Shown here in pieces: positions 18,396-27,504 of a stretch of 64,000 bases of DNA. Position numbers and translations under genes: made by a program. Numbering within the stretch: position 1 is the stretch's first letter; every line of letters starts with the position of its first letter. The notes under the pieces were generated by a model. It saw only the letters and a program-made list of their open reading frames with translations. It had not been told where the DNA came from and did not search any database. The stretch lies in assembly GCF_002284565.1 (NCBI RefSeq), contig NZ_NPKI01000001.1:24742-88741 (forward strand), in the 5' to 3' direction. The DNA is from Mesorhizobium mediterraneum. Its GTDB lineage: Bacteria > Pseudomonadota > Alphaproteobacteria > Rhizobiales > Rhizobiaceae.

Positions 18396-18432
18396 CAACA
18401 CGTCGCGCCAGCGACGTATAATTGCGCCCTTG
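18396..18432 (+). other. oriT: oriT with nic region
   Basis: Between divergent traA and traC. A perfect inverted repeat ACGTCGC (18400-18406), four bases, GCGACGT (18411-18417) is followed at once by ATAATTGCGCCCTTGG (18418-18433). This matches the Ti/RSF1010-type oriT as I know it, where a MOBQ relaxase binds the repeat and cuts in the conserved TGCGCCCT stretch. Exact nick position is not shown by the sequence alone. Confidence 0.88.
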
Positions 18433-18485
18433 GATGCCGCTCCTTCGGAACGGCCGGATGATCCTCCAAAGTGTCGGCCTTGCCG

Positions 18486-18503
18486 ACGTGCAAATCTGCA
18501 CGT
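18486..18503. promoter_or_regulatory. tra box (TraR binding site)
   Basis: ACGTGCAAATCTGCACGT is an 18-base dyad with a single asymmetric position pair, closely matching the Ti tra box (ATGTGCAGATCTGCACAT). It lies 73 bases before traC and 157 before the traA start, so one TraR dimer probably activates traCDG and traAFBH in opposite directions. Confidence 0.9.
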
Positions 18504-18576
18504 TCCTCCGGACGTGCTTTTGAGAAAGTCTTGCGGCGAAACAAACGCCACAAGACTTTTGGGAGACGCGACCGGA

Positions 18577-18873
18577 ATGAAGAAGCCGTCATCAAAGATA
18601 CGTGAAGAAATCGCCCGCCTGCAGGACCAGCTCAAGCAGGCCGAGACGCGCGAGGCCGAGCGCATCGGCCGGATCGCGTTGAAAGCCGGACTCGGCGAGA
18701 TCGAGATCGAGGAGGCCACGCTTCAGGCGGCGTTCGAGGAAATCGCCGGGCGCTTTCGCGGAGGCAAGGGAGCTGCGACCGGAAAGAGAAACACCGGTGA
18801 GGGCAGGAGTGCAGGCGCTCCGCCCGCGACGGTCGCAACTGGCGCGGCTGCGGGCAGCGCTAGCGAGGCTTGA
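18577..18873 (+). CDS. traC: TraC, oriT-processing accessory protein
   Basis: 98 residues from the ATG at 18577 (GGGAGA just upstream); the open frame extends back through oriT but this start gives the known TraC length. The N-terminal 60 residues are a charged helix ([16 protein letters not shown]) that looks like a coiled coil, followed by a short conserved domain and a low-complexity Gly/Ala/Thr tail. In Ti plasmids TraC helps the relaxosome at oriT together with TraD. It is the first gene of traCDG. Confidence 0.93.
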   Translation: MKKPSSKIREEIARLQDQLKQAETREAERIGRIALKAGLGEIEIEEATLQAAFEEIAGRFRGGKGAATGKRNTGEGRSAGAPPATVATGAAAGSASEA

Positions 18874-18877
18874 GCGA

Positions 18878-19093
18878 ATGCGCCGGAGCCAAGCGGCCGA
18901 CGCACGAAAAAAGGATACGCGCGAGAAGATCGAGCTGGGCGGCCTGATTGCGAAAGCTGGTCTCCGTTACGAGAAGCGGGCGCTGCTGCTCGGCCTGCTG
19001 ATCGACGCGGCGGCACGCATCAACGGCGACGATGCGGAGCGCTCGCGCCTGACCGCAATCGGCGCGGAGGCCTTCGGCCGTGACGGCGAATAG
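18878..19093 (+). CDS. traD: TraD, small conjugation protein
   Basis: 71 residues from the ATG at 18878, four bases after traC; the open frame reaches further upstream inside traC, but 71 residues is the usual TraD size. It contains the conserved [16 protein letters not shown] block and [11 protein letters not shown]. TraD is a relaxosome accessory factor in Ti-type systems. It overlaps the start of traG by 14 bases. Confidence 0.93.
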   Translation: MRRSQAADARKKDTREKIELGGLIAKAGLRYEKRALLLGLLIDAAARINGDDAERSRLTAIGAEAFGRDGE

Positions 19094-21011
19094 GATCGCC
19101 CTCGCCCTGATCCCGGCGATGATGATGGTCGGGGTGACCATCCTCATGCCGGGCATCGAGCACTGGCTCGCAGCCTTCGGCAAGACCGCTCAGGCAAAGC
19201 TGATGCTCGGACGCATCGGTCTCACTTTGCCCTATGTGACGGCGGCCGCGATCGGCGTGATCTTCCTGTTCGCGGCCAGCGGCGCGGCGAACATCAAGGC
19301 GGCGGGATGGGGCGTGGTTGCGGGCAGCGTGGCGACGATCCTGATCGCATTGATGCGTGAGGCGGTCCGCCTTGCAGGTATTGCCGGCAATGTCCCAGCG
19401 GGCCGGTCCGTCTTCGCATATGCGGACCCGGCGACGACGATCGGCGCCTTCGCCGCATTTGTCGCCGGCGTGTTCGCGCTGCGCGTTGCCGTGAAGGGCA
19501 ATGCCGCCTTCGCGAGGCCTGCTCCGCGTCGCATCCATGGCAAGCGCGCGGTCCATGGGGAGGCAAACTGGATGGGCATGACCGAGGCCGCCAGGATGTT
19601 TGCGGATGCGGGCGGCATCGTGATCGGCGAGCGCTATCGTGTCGACCGCGACAGCGTGGCCGGCATGTCGTTCCGGGCCGACGCACGGGAGACATGGGGT
19701 GTGGGCGGCAAAGCTCCGCTACTTTGCTTCGACGGGTCGTTCGGCTCATCGCATGGCATCGTCTTCGCCGGCTCCGGCGGTTTCAAGACGACGTCGGTGA
19801 CAATTCCGACCGCGCTCAAATGGGGCGGCGGTCTTATCGTGCTCGATCCGTCGAGCGAGGTCGCGCCGATGGTCGTCGATCACCGGCGCAGGGCCGGTCG
19901 GAAGGTGATCGTGCTCGATCCTTCCAGCCCCGCGACCGGCTTCAACGCTCTCGACTGGATCGGCCGATTCGGGGCAACGCGGGAAGAAGACATCGTCGCG
20001 GTCGCGACATGGATCATGACCGACAATGCCCGCGCCGCCTCGGCGCGCGACGACTTTTTCCGCGCCTCGGCCATGCAGCTCCTGACTGCTCTGATCGCCG
20101 ACGTCTGCCTGTCAGGGCATACGGAAAAGAAGGACCAGACGCTGCGCCGTGTCCGCGCCAATCTCTCCGAGCCTGAGCCGAAGCTGCGCGAGCGGCTGAC
20201 GCGGATTTACGAGCAATCGGAATCCGCCTTCGTGCGCGAGAACGTCGCGGTCTTCGTCAACATGACGCCGGAGACCTTCAGCGGCGTCTATGCGAATGCG
20301 GTGAAGGAGACGCACTGGCTCTCCTATCCGAACTATGCCGCCCTCGTCTCGGGCGACGGCTTCTCAACCGACGAGCTCGCGGGCGGCCGTACGGATATCT
20401 TCATCGCGCTCGATCTGAAGGTGCTGGAAGCCCATCCGGGGCTGGCGCGGGTGGTAATCGGTTCGTTCCTCAATGCGATCTATAACCGCAATGGCGAGGT
20501 CGCCGGCAAAACCCTGTTCCTGCTCGACGAGGTCGCGCGACTTAGCTATCTGCGCATCCTCGAAACCGCGCGCGACGCGGGGCGTAAATACGGCATCAGC
20601 CTGACGCTGATCTTTCAGTCGATCGGCCAGATGCGAGAGGCCTATGGCGGCCGCGACGCCAGCTCGAAATGGTTCGAGTCCGCATCCTGGATCTCGTTCG
20701 CGGCGATCAACGATCCGGAGACGGCGGAGTATCTTTCGAAGCGTTGCGGCGACACGACGGTCGAGGTCGACCAGACAAACCGCTCCTCCGGAATGAAGGG
20801 ATCGTCGCGATCGCGATCCAAGCAACTCAACCGCCGGCCGCTGATCCTGCCGCATGAGGTCATGCGCATGCGGGCCGACGAGCAGATCGTGTTCACCGCG
20901 GGCAACCCGCCGCTGCGCTGCGGGCGCGCGATCTGGTTTCGCCGCGACGACATGAAGGCCTGCGTCGGAACCAACCGGTTCCATCGGAGCGAAGGCGGTG
21001 ACAGTGGCTGA
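19080..21011 (+). CDS. traG: TraG, type IV coupling protein
   Basis: 643 residues from a GTG at 19080 that overlaps traD. Four hydrophobic segments lie in residues 5-140, then the VirD4/TraG ATPase: Walker [10 protein letters not shown] at about 231-239 and Walker [11 protein letters not shown] at about 479-488. The hexameric motor links the relaxosome (TraA-TraC-TraD at oriT) to the Trb channel and drives DNA export. The length and motifs are complete. Downstream there are about 200 bases before the nuclease gene. Confidence 0.97.
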   Translation: MTANRIALALIPAMMMVGVTILMPGIEHWLAAFGKTAQAKLMLGRIGLTLPYVTAAAIGVIFLFAASGAANIKAAGWGVVAGSVATILIALMREAVRLAGIAGNVPAGRSVFAYADPATTIGAFAAFVAGVFALRVAVKGNAAFARPAPRRIHGKRAVHGEANWMGMTEAARMFADAGGIVIGERYRVDRDSVAGMSFRADARETWGVGGKAPLLCFDGSFGSSHGIVFAGSGGFKTTSVTIPTALKWGGGLIVLDPSSEVAPMVVDHRRRAGRKVIVLDPSSPATGFNALDWIGRFGATREEDIVAVATWIMTDNARAASARDDFFRASAMQLLTALIADVCLSGHTEKKDQTLRRVRANLSEPEPKLRERLTRIYEQSESAFVRENVAVFVNMTPETFSGVYANAVKETHWLSYPNYAALVSGDGFSTDELAGGRTDIFIALDLKVLEAHPGLARVVIGSFLNAIYNRNGEVAGKTLFLLDEVARLSYLRILETARDAGRKYGISLTLIFQSIGQMREAYGGRDASSKWFESASWISFAAINDPETAEYLSKRCGDTTVEVDQTNRSSGMKGSSRSRSKQLNRRPLILPHEVMRMRADEQIVFTAGNPPLRCGRAIWFRRDDMKACVGTNRFHRSEGGDSG

Positions 21012-21216
21012 TTTGCCCAACGCCGATCAGGCTTCCCTCGTCCCGAACGTCACGCCTGCTGCGAGAGGATCGTCACGCGAACGCGCCGAAACCGTTTTAG
21101 CGGGTTCGGTGAGCGCCGCCTTTTTTTCGGCGCGAGTAGAGCCGTCCGCCGTAGGCGGCTCGCCCAAATCCGATTCAGCCCAGGTGGCCATTTCTGGCCC
21201 CTGAGATGCGGGGAAG

Positions 21217-21882
21217 TTGAACGATGCCCGTAAAGACCATCGAAACCGTATCCTGCGAAAACCTCGGAAGCCAAGCAGGGAGGCATGCCCTCTGAAAACC
21301 GTCGTCAGACTCCGGCAGAAGAAAAGACTGCGATTCGGGCAGCCGAAGACGCCGCGCGGGAAACAGTCCGTCTATCGGAGGAAATCGTCGCGTCGGAAAA
21401 TCGGATCGGCGATTGCGAAGTTGGTCGTCGGCGCACTCGTCGCGGCGGCGGCATTTGGCGCTTACCAGCTCAGCCAAGCGGGCGGGATCGAGGGTGTGGC
21501 GGCCCTAGTCTCGGCGCCGCGACAGGACTTGCTTTCGGCTTCGTTTCCGATTTGCGGCGATGGTCCCCGCGTGACCTGCGTGGTGGATGGCGACACGTTC
21601 TGGCATCAGGGTGTGAAGATCAGGATTGCCGATATCGACACGCCGGAGCTGAGCCCGCCCCGTTGCGAGGCAGAGCGGGTACAGGGCGAGACGGCCAAGC
21701 GCAGGTTGCGGGAATTGCTGAATGCAGGAAAGTTCTCATTGGTGGCCGGCTGGCGTGACGAGGATCGACATGGGCGAAAGCTGCGAACCGTGACCAGGAA
21801 CGGGCGATCGATCGGCGAGACATTGATCGCAGAGGGCCTTGCACGCCGGTGGGACGGCGGCCGGCGGAACTGGTGCGACTGA
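21217..21882 (+). CDS. SNase-like (thermonuclease) membrane-anchored protein
   Basis: 221 residues if started at the TTG at 21217; no in-frame ATG exists before the domain, so the start is uncertain and the protein may begin later. After a very basic N-terminus there is one hydrophobic segment (about 63-82), then a staphylococcal-nuclease domain: V-V-D-G-D-T-F-W, I-R-I-A-D-I-D-T-P-E and W-R-D-E-D-R-H-G-R, with the catalytic Arg, Asp and Glu region present. Such periplasm-facing nucleases are common just downstream of traG on rhizobial plasmids. The role is unproven; it may process DNA at the envelope. Confidence 0.85.
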   Translation: MNDARKDHRNRILRKPRKPSREACPLKTVVRLRQKKRLRFGQPKTPRGKQSVYRRKSSRRKIGSAIAKLVVGALVAAAAFGAYQLSQAGGIEGVAALVSAPRQDLLSASFPICGDGPRVTCVVDGDTFWHQGVKIRIADIDTPELSPPRCEAERVQGETAKRRLRELLNAGKFSLVAGWRDEDRHGRKLRTVTRNGRSIGETLIAEGLARRWDGGRRNWCD

Positions 21883-21966
21883 CGCATCAGCAGCGTGAAT
21901 CGGTCGGCAGGGATCGATTCAGGAAAGTCGTTGGACGGCGCTTCCGAAGGGAGCGAGAGTCGCGCC

Positions 21967-22227
21967 ATGTCGAGCAAGGAAACGGGACCCGTGCATCTGC
22001 GCCGCATCGACCCGACACAAAACATGCGGCGCTTCTATGTGCTGGCGATCCAGCCAACGCTGTTCGGAGGCGCTTCGGTCATCCGCAACTGGGGCCGCAT
22101 CGGAACGAACGGCCAGTCGATGGTGCAGACATTCGATCAGTCGGAAGAGGCGGACAGCGCACTGGTCCGCCTCGAGCGGAGCAAGAGGCGAAGGGGCTAC
22201 CGCGATGCCCAGCCGCCGGAAGCCTGA
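21967..22227 (+). CDS. WGR-domain protein
   Basis: 86 residues from the ATG at 21967 (an upstream frame extension lacks a ribosome site; GGGAGCGAG precedes this ATG). Nearly the whole protein is a WGR domain: M-R-R-F-Y-V-L-A-I, then I-R-N-W-G-R-I-G-T-N-G and A-L-V-R-L-E-R-S-K-R-R-R-G-Y. WGR domains bind nucleic acid ends in PARPs and occur alone on rhizobial plasmids. It follows the nuclease gene by 84 bases in the same direction. Confidence 0.88.
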   Translation: MSSKETGPVHLRRIDPTQNMRRFYVLAIQPTLFGGASVIRNWGRIGTNGQSMVQTFDQSEEADSALVRLERSKRRRGYRDAQPPEA

Positions 22228-22328
22228 GGACTATTTGCGCCCATTTGGCAGCACATGCCGTGAACCACGCGATCGAGCCCGAAGCGGACCAAGCCGTTCG
22301 GGCAAGATTAGATCAATGCTTGCGTTGG

Positions 22329-23425
22329 TTACTTGAGTTCCGCCTTTAAATCCAGCAAGGCAGTTACCGCTGCTCTCGAGAATTTCGGGACGGCGAGAAC
22401 GAAATTGCTGCTGATGAACTGGTCGGCCGCCCCAAATTCCGGCAGTTCTCGCAATTCATCATCCGCTATGGCAGATCGAAGCGCATTGCCGATCTGCAGG
22501 GAATCGACAAACCGGAACGGTCGGTTGTGAAGCGACCCGACAGATGGAGCAATCGCGCAGGGCACGCCTCTTGCCATTTGCAGCTCGGCGATGAACCAGC
22601 AAGCGTCGAAGAGTCCGGCTTCACGCTTCGGCCAGTCCGGAGCTGACAGGATTTGCTCGAGAGTCTCCCTGAGTTCGGGTGCGCAGGGCAATCGGGCAAA
22701 GGCGGCGCCAAACCATTTGGGATAGGGCGCATAGCGGCGCTCGACCAGCATGGCGAGCCGCATGATATTTCCGACCATGCGCGCGGCGATTACGCGGGAG
22801 CCAATCTCGTCACCGGCATTCCCGGTTCGACCGATATAGGCGCGTTCCTCGGCGACGCGTCCCCACTGGGCCGCGAGCTTGTAAAGCCACACAGGTGGGA
22901 AGTAGCAAAGGCGATCCCTAAGAGCACTTAGTTCGCCGATCTCGTCTCGAAACACCGCACCAGCCGTCACGGTCAAAAACAATTGCTCGGGATAGGAAAG
23001 CCAATCGTGCGTGGTGATGTCAGCTGTAAACTGCCTCCCGAGAAAGCGATCGCACCAAGCCGACAATGTATATAGTTCAACGCCGTGTTCTGATCCCAGC
23101 AGACCTTCTCGGGCATCTGCAGCGGACGGACGGACATTGGTGGGGTAGCGAACTGACCAGCCGTCGAATCTATCGGGCAAGCTGAGGTCCAGGATCCGCA
23201 TTATCTCCCGGGCTGTCTCGGAAAATTCCGCTTCGGGTGAAAGATCTGCACGCATGGACCGTAGTCGTGGTCTGCGGACATATCAGTGCGGTAGCCAAGC
23301 ACTTCTGACCCGAGGCCAATCCTGGCCGCCGCATGGGGCAGTTTGGGAAAATGCTGTTGGAGAATAGGTGCAACGAGGCTTTCGTAGAACCGTTGCGACA
23401 AGCCAATGCCAACGCCATGAATCAT
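22329..23425 (-). pseudogene. DUF4037 nucleotidyltransferase-like protein, frameshifted
   Basis: From an ATG at 23425 the minus strand reads M-I-H-G-V-G-I-G-L-S-Q-R-F-Y with G-S-E-V-L-G-Y-R-T-D-M-S-A-D-H-D-Y-G-P, the nucleotidyltransferase-like N-terminus of DUF4037 proteins, but this frame ends at 23201. The next frame, open from about 23255 to 22329, supplies the remainder (about 300 residues). The switch falls right after C-V-Q-I-F at about 23235. Together they make a normal-length protein of about 360 residues, so a single indel explains the split. The remaining downstream ORF has an ATG but would lack the catalytic domain. Its substrate is unknown. Confidence 0.7.
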
Positions 23426-23556
23426 CGATGAACTCGCAGATATCGGTCCAGCCCAGAGCGAGCCTCGGCGAACAAGGAAGAGCACAGGGGGTTCATTCTC
23501 ATTCAGCCCTGTGGCACCTTTGCTCACCCGGCAATGCACCGCTTCACGATAAGACC

Positions 23557-23826
23557 ATGCCCGAGATACCCCCTTACGAAGACAGCCCCCCGAATGTCGA
23601 CGCGATAACCGATTACGACTGGCGCCACAGGATCACTTATCTGCGCCTCTTCGACGCAGCGCGGGACGGGGCCGCCTGGCGGGAGGCTGTCGAGATCATT
23701 TTTGGGTTCGATGTCGATGCCCACCCGGAACGCGCCAAACGCATCTATGATAGCCATTTGGCCCGCGCGCGCTGGATGAGCGAAGTTGGTTATCGGTATC
23801 TGGTCCAAGGCCGATTTGTGCAGTGA
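23557..23826 (+). CDS. small conserved hypothetical protein (family A, copy 1)
   Basis: 89 residues from the ATG at 23557. It has the pattern Y-x-W-x-H-x-x-x-Y-L-R-x-x-D-A-A-x-D-x-A, then P-E-R-A-x-x-x-x-x-S-H-L-x-R-A-x-W-M and a closing G-Y-R-Y-L. The same pattern appears in the gene at 54298-54582, so the two are paralogues. Mostly helical and soluble. I do not recognise a named function. It runs opposite to the DUF4037 pseudogene. Confidence 0.7.
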   Translation: MPEIPPYEDSPPNVDAITDYDWRHRITYLRLFDAARDGAAWREAVEIIFGFDVDAHPERAKRIYDSHLARARWMSEVGYRYLVQGRFVQ

Positions 23827-24072
23827 CGATAATTGCGGGGAGGCAGCGATTTTCACACGGGCATGGGAGGGGGCCGCAGCCCTTGTTCCTCCGACGGGAT
23901 CAGACCGGCCGCCGCTTCAACGGTCGAATTGAAGTCAATCGTTGCAAATTTGATGAAGGCCGATGAGTGGACGCCTCGTCCAGAGGGTGATGAAAAGCGG
24001 TGGCCCGCTGCCGCCCTTGTCTGGCCGCAACGCGTTTCGCAGGCTTGCCCGATCAGCGATCAGCGTCCCATG

Positions 24073-24636
24073 ATGGCGAGCAGCGCCGCCTGCGAGACGT
24101 CAACCGCGATCGAGCATGATGACCGGCATGAGGCTGATGGCGACAGCATCAACCATCGACGCGATGAAGAGAAAGCCGAAGGCCAAGGGAAAGGCTGCGA
24201 TCGCGGGCAGGATGTGGCGCGCCGATCCCGGCGCGACCGCGCGGCTCACCCGCCGTTTCTCCGCGGCGAAAGGGATCAGCGCCATCAGCGCTATCGCGGC
24301 GCAGCCGAGGAGAAGCGCGGCGGGACGGTCGGGCATCAGCGCGATCAGAGCCGGACCGAACACGAAACCAAGGGCGCTGGCAGCGGTGTAGACCCCCGTG
24401 ATCCGGCCGCGCCGCTCTGGCGCTGCGGCAGTGTTCAGCGCCGTTTCGGCGACGATGAACATGAGACCCGCACCGCAGCCCAGAACCAGGCGCGCCGCAA
24501 AGAGCGGCCAGAAGTCGCGCAGGAAGGCCAGCGCAATGAGCGCCGCCGCCAACAGCCCCACGCCTAGCAGCCCAACCGGCGGCCGAGGCGTGGCAGCAGG
24601 ACCACGCCGGTCATGAGGCCTCCCGTCGGGGCCAGA
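24073..24636 (-). pseudogene. internal fragment of an MFS transporter (copy of 47533-48711)
   Basis: The minus strand reads G-L-L-A-A-A-L-I-A-L-A-F-L-R-D-F-W, V-A-E-T-A-L-N-T-A-A-A-P-E-R-R-G-R and V-D-A-V-A-I-S-L-M-P-V-I-M-L-D-R, nearly identical to the middle third of the intact MFS gene near 48 kb. The DNA match runs about 560 bases (24073-24636 with about 47985-48545) in the same orientation. Neither a start nor an end of the gene is present. It is a duplicated or recombined internal fragment. Confidence 0.88.
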
Positions 24637-24743
24637 TGGTCATCTCGGATGCAGGCGGCGAGATTTCTTGCTCCTTCTGCCTGCCGGCGCCCGCTCGGAA
24701 AGGCCGAAGGCCCCGCCTTGCGGCGGAGCCCTCGTCGAGGCGA

Positions 24744-25055
24744 TCAGTCCCGGTTGGGGCGAGACCAGATCAGCTGCAGGCCTTCCTCGCCCTCCACCTC
24801 GATCAGGGTGGCGTAGATCGGAGCGGGGAAGCTCGGGTCGTCCAGCTTGACCGAGAGGTAGTCGCGCTCGGTTTCCCTGGAGACCTTCTGCCAGGCCGCA
24901 CCCAGCTCGACATTGCCCGAGAAGATGCGGAAGTGCGGGCCCTTGTCGGAGGGGCTCTCGATGCGAACCAGCTTGGCCTTGACGTTGAGGTTGAGCGTCT
25001 TGATCGTGCCCGCAAAACCGTTGCCCGAGGAAGTGAAGGTGCCGATGGTAGCCAT
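24744..25055 (-). CDS. DUF736 protein
   Basis: 103 residues from the ATG at 25055 (upstream extension has no support). It starts M-A-T-I-G-T-F and has the family pattern G-F-x-G-T-I-K-T-L, F-R-I-F, and [23 protein letters not shown]736 proteins are small beta-rich proteins found almost only on plasmids and integrative elements of alphaproteobacteria, commonly beside ardC-type genes as here. Their biochemical role is unknown. Confidence 0.93.
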   Translation of the reverse strand: MATIGTFTSSGNGFAGTIKTLNLNVKAKLVRIESPSDKGPHFRIFSGNVELGAAWQKVSRETERDYLSVKLDDPSFPAPIYATLIEVEGEEGLQLIWSRPNRD

Positions 25056-25361
25056 GATGTCGTCTCCGTGAGTTTCTCGGGCCGCGACCATCGCGACCTC
25101 GATGGCGGTCGACAGACCGGAGGCGATCGGCCCGCACCCCGCAGGGGACGCAACGCAGTGGAGGGCAGCCAGGGCGAGGCTTTCTTGTTCCGCGCGGAAT
25201 GGCGGCGTAGCCGTCAGGGGAAGAAAGTCGCGACCGGCTGTTGCGGGTTTGAGAACGAGGCGTAGCGAAGCGAAGACGGCCTTCGGTCAGACCAGCCACA
25301 TCGAGGACGCAGGTGGTGCGCCCTTCCATGAAACCGCGGCCAGACGACAGGCGAACCCGGC
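25056..25361. other. leader region upstream of the DUF736 gene
   Basis: About 300 GC-rich bases likely to hold the promoter of the leftward DUF736 gene. Long frames on the plus strand here are compositional shadows with no family signal. I see no repeat or known binding site. Confidence 0.5.
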
Positions 25362-25576
25362 ATGATCACCACAACCGTAGCCACGGTGAGGCGCCATCAA
25401 AAACCCCTCCCCGTCAGGCGCGATCGCATAACGACAGACCGTCCAACCGGAAAGGGACGCCACCGCCGCCTCCTATCCGGTCAAAGGACGACCGGCCGAA
25501 TGGCGAAAGTCCGGGTCCGGCGTCCGCCCCTTCAAGATGGATGGCCGCTACACGGTCATGGAAATACCCATCTAGG
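25362..25576 (+). pseudogene. possible small plasmid protein, split by a frame change
   Basis: The ATG at 25362 opens M-I-T-T-T-V-A-T-V-R-R-H-Q-K-P-L-P-V-R-R. In the next frame from about 25432 the text reads A-T-A-A-S-Y-P-V-K-G-R-P-A-E-W-R-K-S and ends F-K-M-D-G-R-Y-T-V-M-E-I-P-I-stop at 25576, which looks like real protein with no start of its own. One indel near 25430 would join them into about 70 residues. The family is unknown and the case is weak. Confidence 0.3.
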
Positions 25577-25714
25577 CTGGACGTCGGCACGGGCCGGCTG
25601 ATCTGACCCGGCCCGCCGGGCTACTACCGGAACTGACCGGTGCCACGGCGGCCGCTTCGGCCGGCTACGGGGCGCCGGTGTGCTGAAGCCACCGACGCGT
25701 GCCAGGCGGGACCA

Positions 25715-26578
25715 TTACAGACCGCACATGCCCTCGCATTCATTCGGCCAGAGGTCGAGCTGGCCGTGGTCGGCCGCTGTAGACAAATCGGCTTCATCGA
25801 GGGGAACGCCGGAGCGATGCAGGAAGACCTCGCCGCGTATGCCACGCAGGCCGGTGCGGATCGCCCGATCCACCTCCACCGCATCGTCCCATGCCGCCCG
25901 GTCGTTGTTCCGCATGGATCGCCACATGGCGTCACTGTGGAAGGGGCAGCCGATGCACGCGCTCTTCGGCGGTTTCGGATAGCCATGGCTTTTCAGCCAA
26001 GCGAGACAGTCCTTTCGGGTCATGCGGCTCTCGATGAGGGGAAAGCGGTTGAGTTGCCACGCTGCCCGGCTCGGCTTCATGCGCACCACCTCGTCCATCG
26101 AGATGCCCAGCCACTGGTGAACGACGGGATATGTCGGGGAGCGTTTGCGCGTGAGACCAGCCAGTTCCCGCACCTTGCGGCGGATCGGTTCGATCTTGCT
26201 GGTGGTGGTGCATTGTCGCCGTATCATGCCGATCGAGACATTGCCGCGGCGGTCGACGGTGCGGGTGAAAGCCGGGATCGACGCCCATCTCTTGCCGTTG
26301 CCAGCAGCAATCAGGCTCTCCCGAAGATTGCGGGCCGACACGATATGCACCGGGAACGGCAGGACGTCCGGCGACATCAGCCAGCGAAGATGCTCGTAGA
26401 CTGCGGCAGGCTCCCAGCCGGTATCGGCGAAGATCGCACAATCCAACGGGCCGAAATGCCCATGGGCGGCCATCAGCGCGAGCGTGGTGGACTGGACCCC
26501 TGCCCCGAGGCTGAGCACACGAAGGCGGATGGGGGATGGCTCCACGCCACCCCCGGCAACGATTGGAGAATGGAACAT
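25715..26578 (-). CDS. PP-loop (PAPS-reductase-like) protein coupled to ArdC
   Basis: 287 residues from the ATG at 26578, whose A is the last base of the ardC stop (TGATG); a GTG one codon earlier is possible. The nucleotide-binding PP-loop is L-S-L-G-A-G-V-Q-S-T at residues 23-32, near the N-terminus. A C-I-G-C pair (208 and 211) and further Cys/His could hold a metal. PP-loop enzymes activate a substrate by adenylylation or use PAPS; relatives include PAPS reductase and DndC of DNA phosphorothioation. The substrate here is unknown. Tight coupling to ardC suggests the product acts with it on incoming DNA, but this is inference. Confidence 0.83.
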   Translation of the reverse strand: MFHSPIVAGGGVEPSPIRLRVLSLGAGVQSTTLALMAAHGHFGPLDCAIFADTGWEPAAVYEHLRWLMSPDVLPFPVHIVSARNLRESLIAAGNGKRWASIPAFTRTVDRRGNVSIGMIRRQCTTTSKIEPIRRKVRELAGLTRKRSPTYPVVHQWLGISMDEVVRMKPSRAAWQLNRFPLIESRMTRKDCLAWLKSHGYPKPPKSACIGCPFHSDAMWRSMRNNDRAAWDDAVEVDRAIRTGLRGIRGEVFLHRSGVPLDEADLSTAADHGQLDLWPNECEGMCGL

Positions 26579-27504
26579 CACGCAGCCTCCGTGATCTGTG
26601 TCGCATTCGGTTGGAGATCATGCAGATAGTTGACCGCACGCTGGGCATGGGCCGCCGCGGCAAAGATGAATCGCTTCTCGTTCCTGAGGATTTCGAGCCA
26701 GCTTGCCAGGTAGCTGGCATGGTCAGGCCGCGGCTCGAGCTCTGGCACGATGCCGAGGTCAGCTGCTAAAAAGCAGCCGCCGAGGTCGGCCACGAGCTCT
26801 TCGTGGGCCCGGAACTCGCGATCCTTGTGGTAACGGGAGAGGTTGCGATCAAGCCGCTTTTCCGACCCGACCCAATGGGTCATTTCGTGTCCGAGGGTCG
26901 CATAGTAGCCGGGCCTGTCGCGGAAACTCTCGAACGGCGGCATTTGCACAATATCGAGAGCCGGATTGAAATACGCCTTGTCGCCACCGTGGCGGATGAC
27001 GGCCCCGGTATTTGCGAAGAAGGCATCCGCATGTTCGATCCGCTCCACCGGATCGGACACCGGCGCGGGATTGCCGTAGTACTGCGCGGGCAAGCCGTCG
27101 ATCTGGTCGGCACAAAACACCGTATAGGCCTTGAGGAACGGGACCCCGCGCTCGACCTCTTCGCCATAGGCATCGGTTTCGGTGCGCACGATGCGGCTGG
27201 CATAGACAACCATCGATCCGGTCTCGCCTTTGCGGACATGACCGCCCAGCTCGACGCTCTGCTTGAACGTCATCCAGGTCGGGGAAACAAAACCCCTCGA
27301 AACCGCCTCCGACCAGAGAAGCAGGGTATTGATCCCCTGATACGGCAGTCCATTGTGGCGCAGCGGGCGCGTGATACGCCCCGTGGTGTTCGCCGCGCTC
27401 CACGGCTTCACCCACGGACGCACGCCCTTTTCCAGCTCCGCGACGATGCGGTCGGTGATCTTCGCGTAGATATCGACGCGGGATTTGTTGCTCTTCCTGT
27501 CCAT
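26578..27504 (-). CDS. ardC: ArdC-like antirestriction protein
   Basis: 308 residues from the ATG at 27504. The N-terminal ArdC single-strand-DNA-binding domain (DUF1738: D-I-Y-A-K-I-T-D-R-I and W-V-K-P-W near residues 11-35, then N-G-x-P-Y-x-G-I-N) is followed by a zincin metallopeptidase domain with H-E-M-T-H at 206-210 and a later Glu. ArdC of pSa protects transferred single-stranded DNA from type I restriction in the recipient. The gene lies 9 kb from oriT and leads a coupled pair with the PP-loop gene. Its full length and intact motifs suggest function. Confidence 0.9.
   Translation of the reverse strand: MDRKSNKSRVDIYAKITDRIVAELEKGVRPWVKPWSAANTTGRITRPLRHNGLPYQGINTLLLWSEAVSRGFVSPTWMTFKQSVELGGHVRKGETGSMVVYASRIVRTETDAYGEEVERGVPFLKAYTVFCADQIDGLPAQYYGNPAPVSDPVERIEHADAFFANTGAVIRHGGDKAYFNPALDIVQMPPFESFRDRPGYYATLGHEMTHWVGSEKRLDRNLSRYHKDREFRAHEELVADLGGCFLAADLGIVPELEPRPDHASYLASWLEILRNEKRFIFAAAAHAQRAVNYLHDLQPNATQITEAA

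Noticed and set aside
23833..24567. A 244-codon plus-strand frame at the MFS fragment
   Set aside because: Its content is Arg/Gly/His-rich noise antisense to the duplicated transporter fragment.
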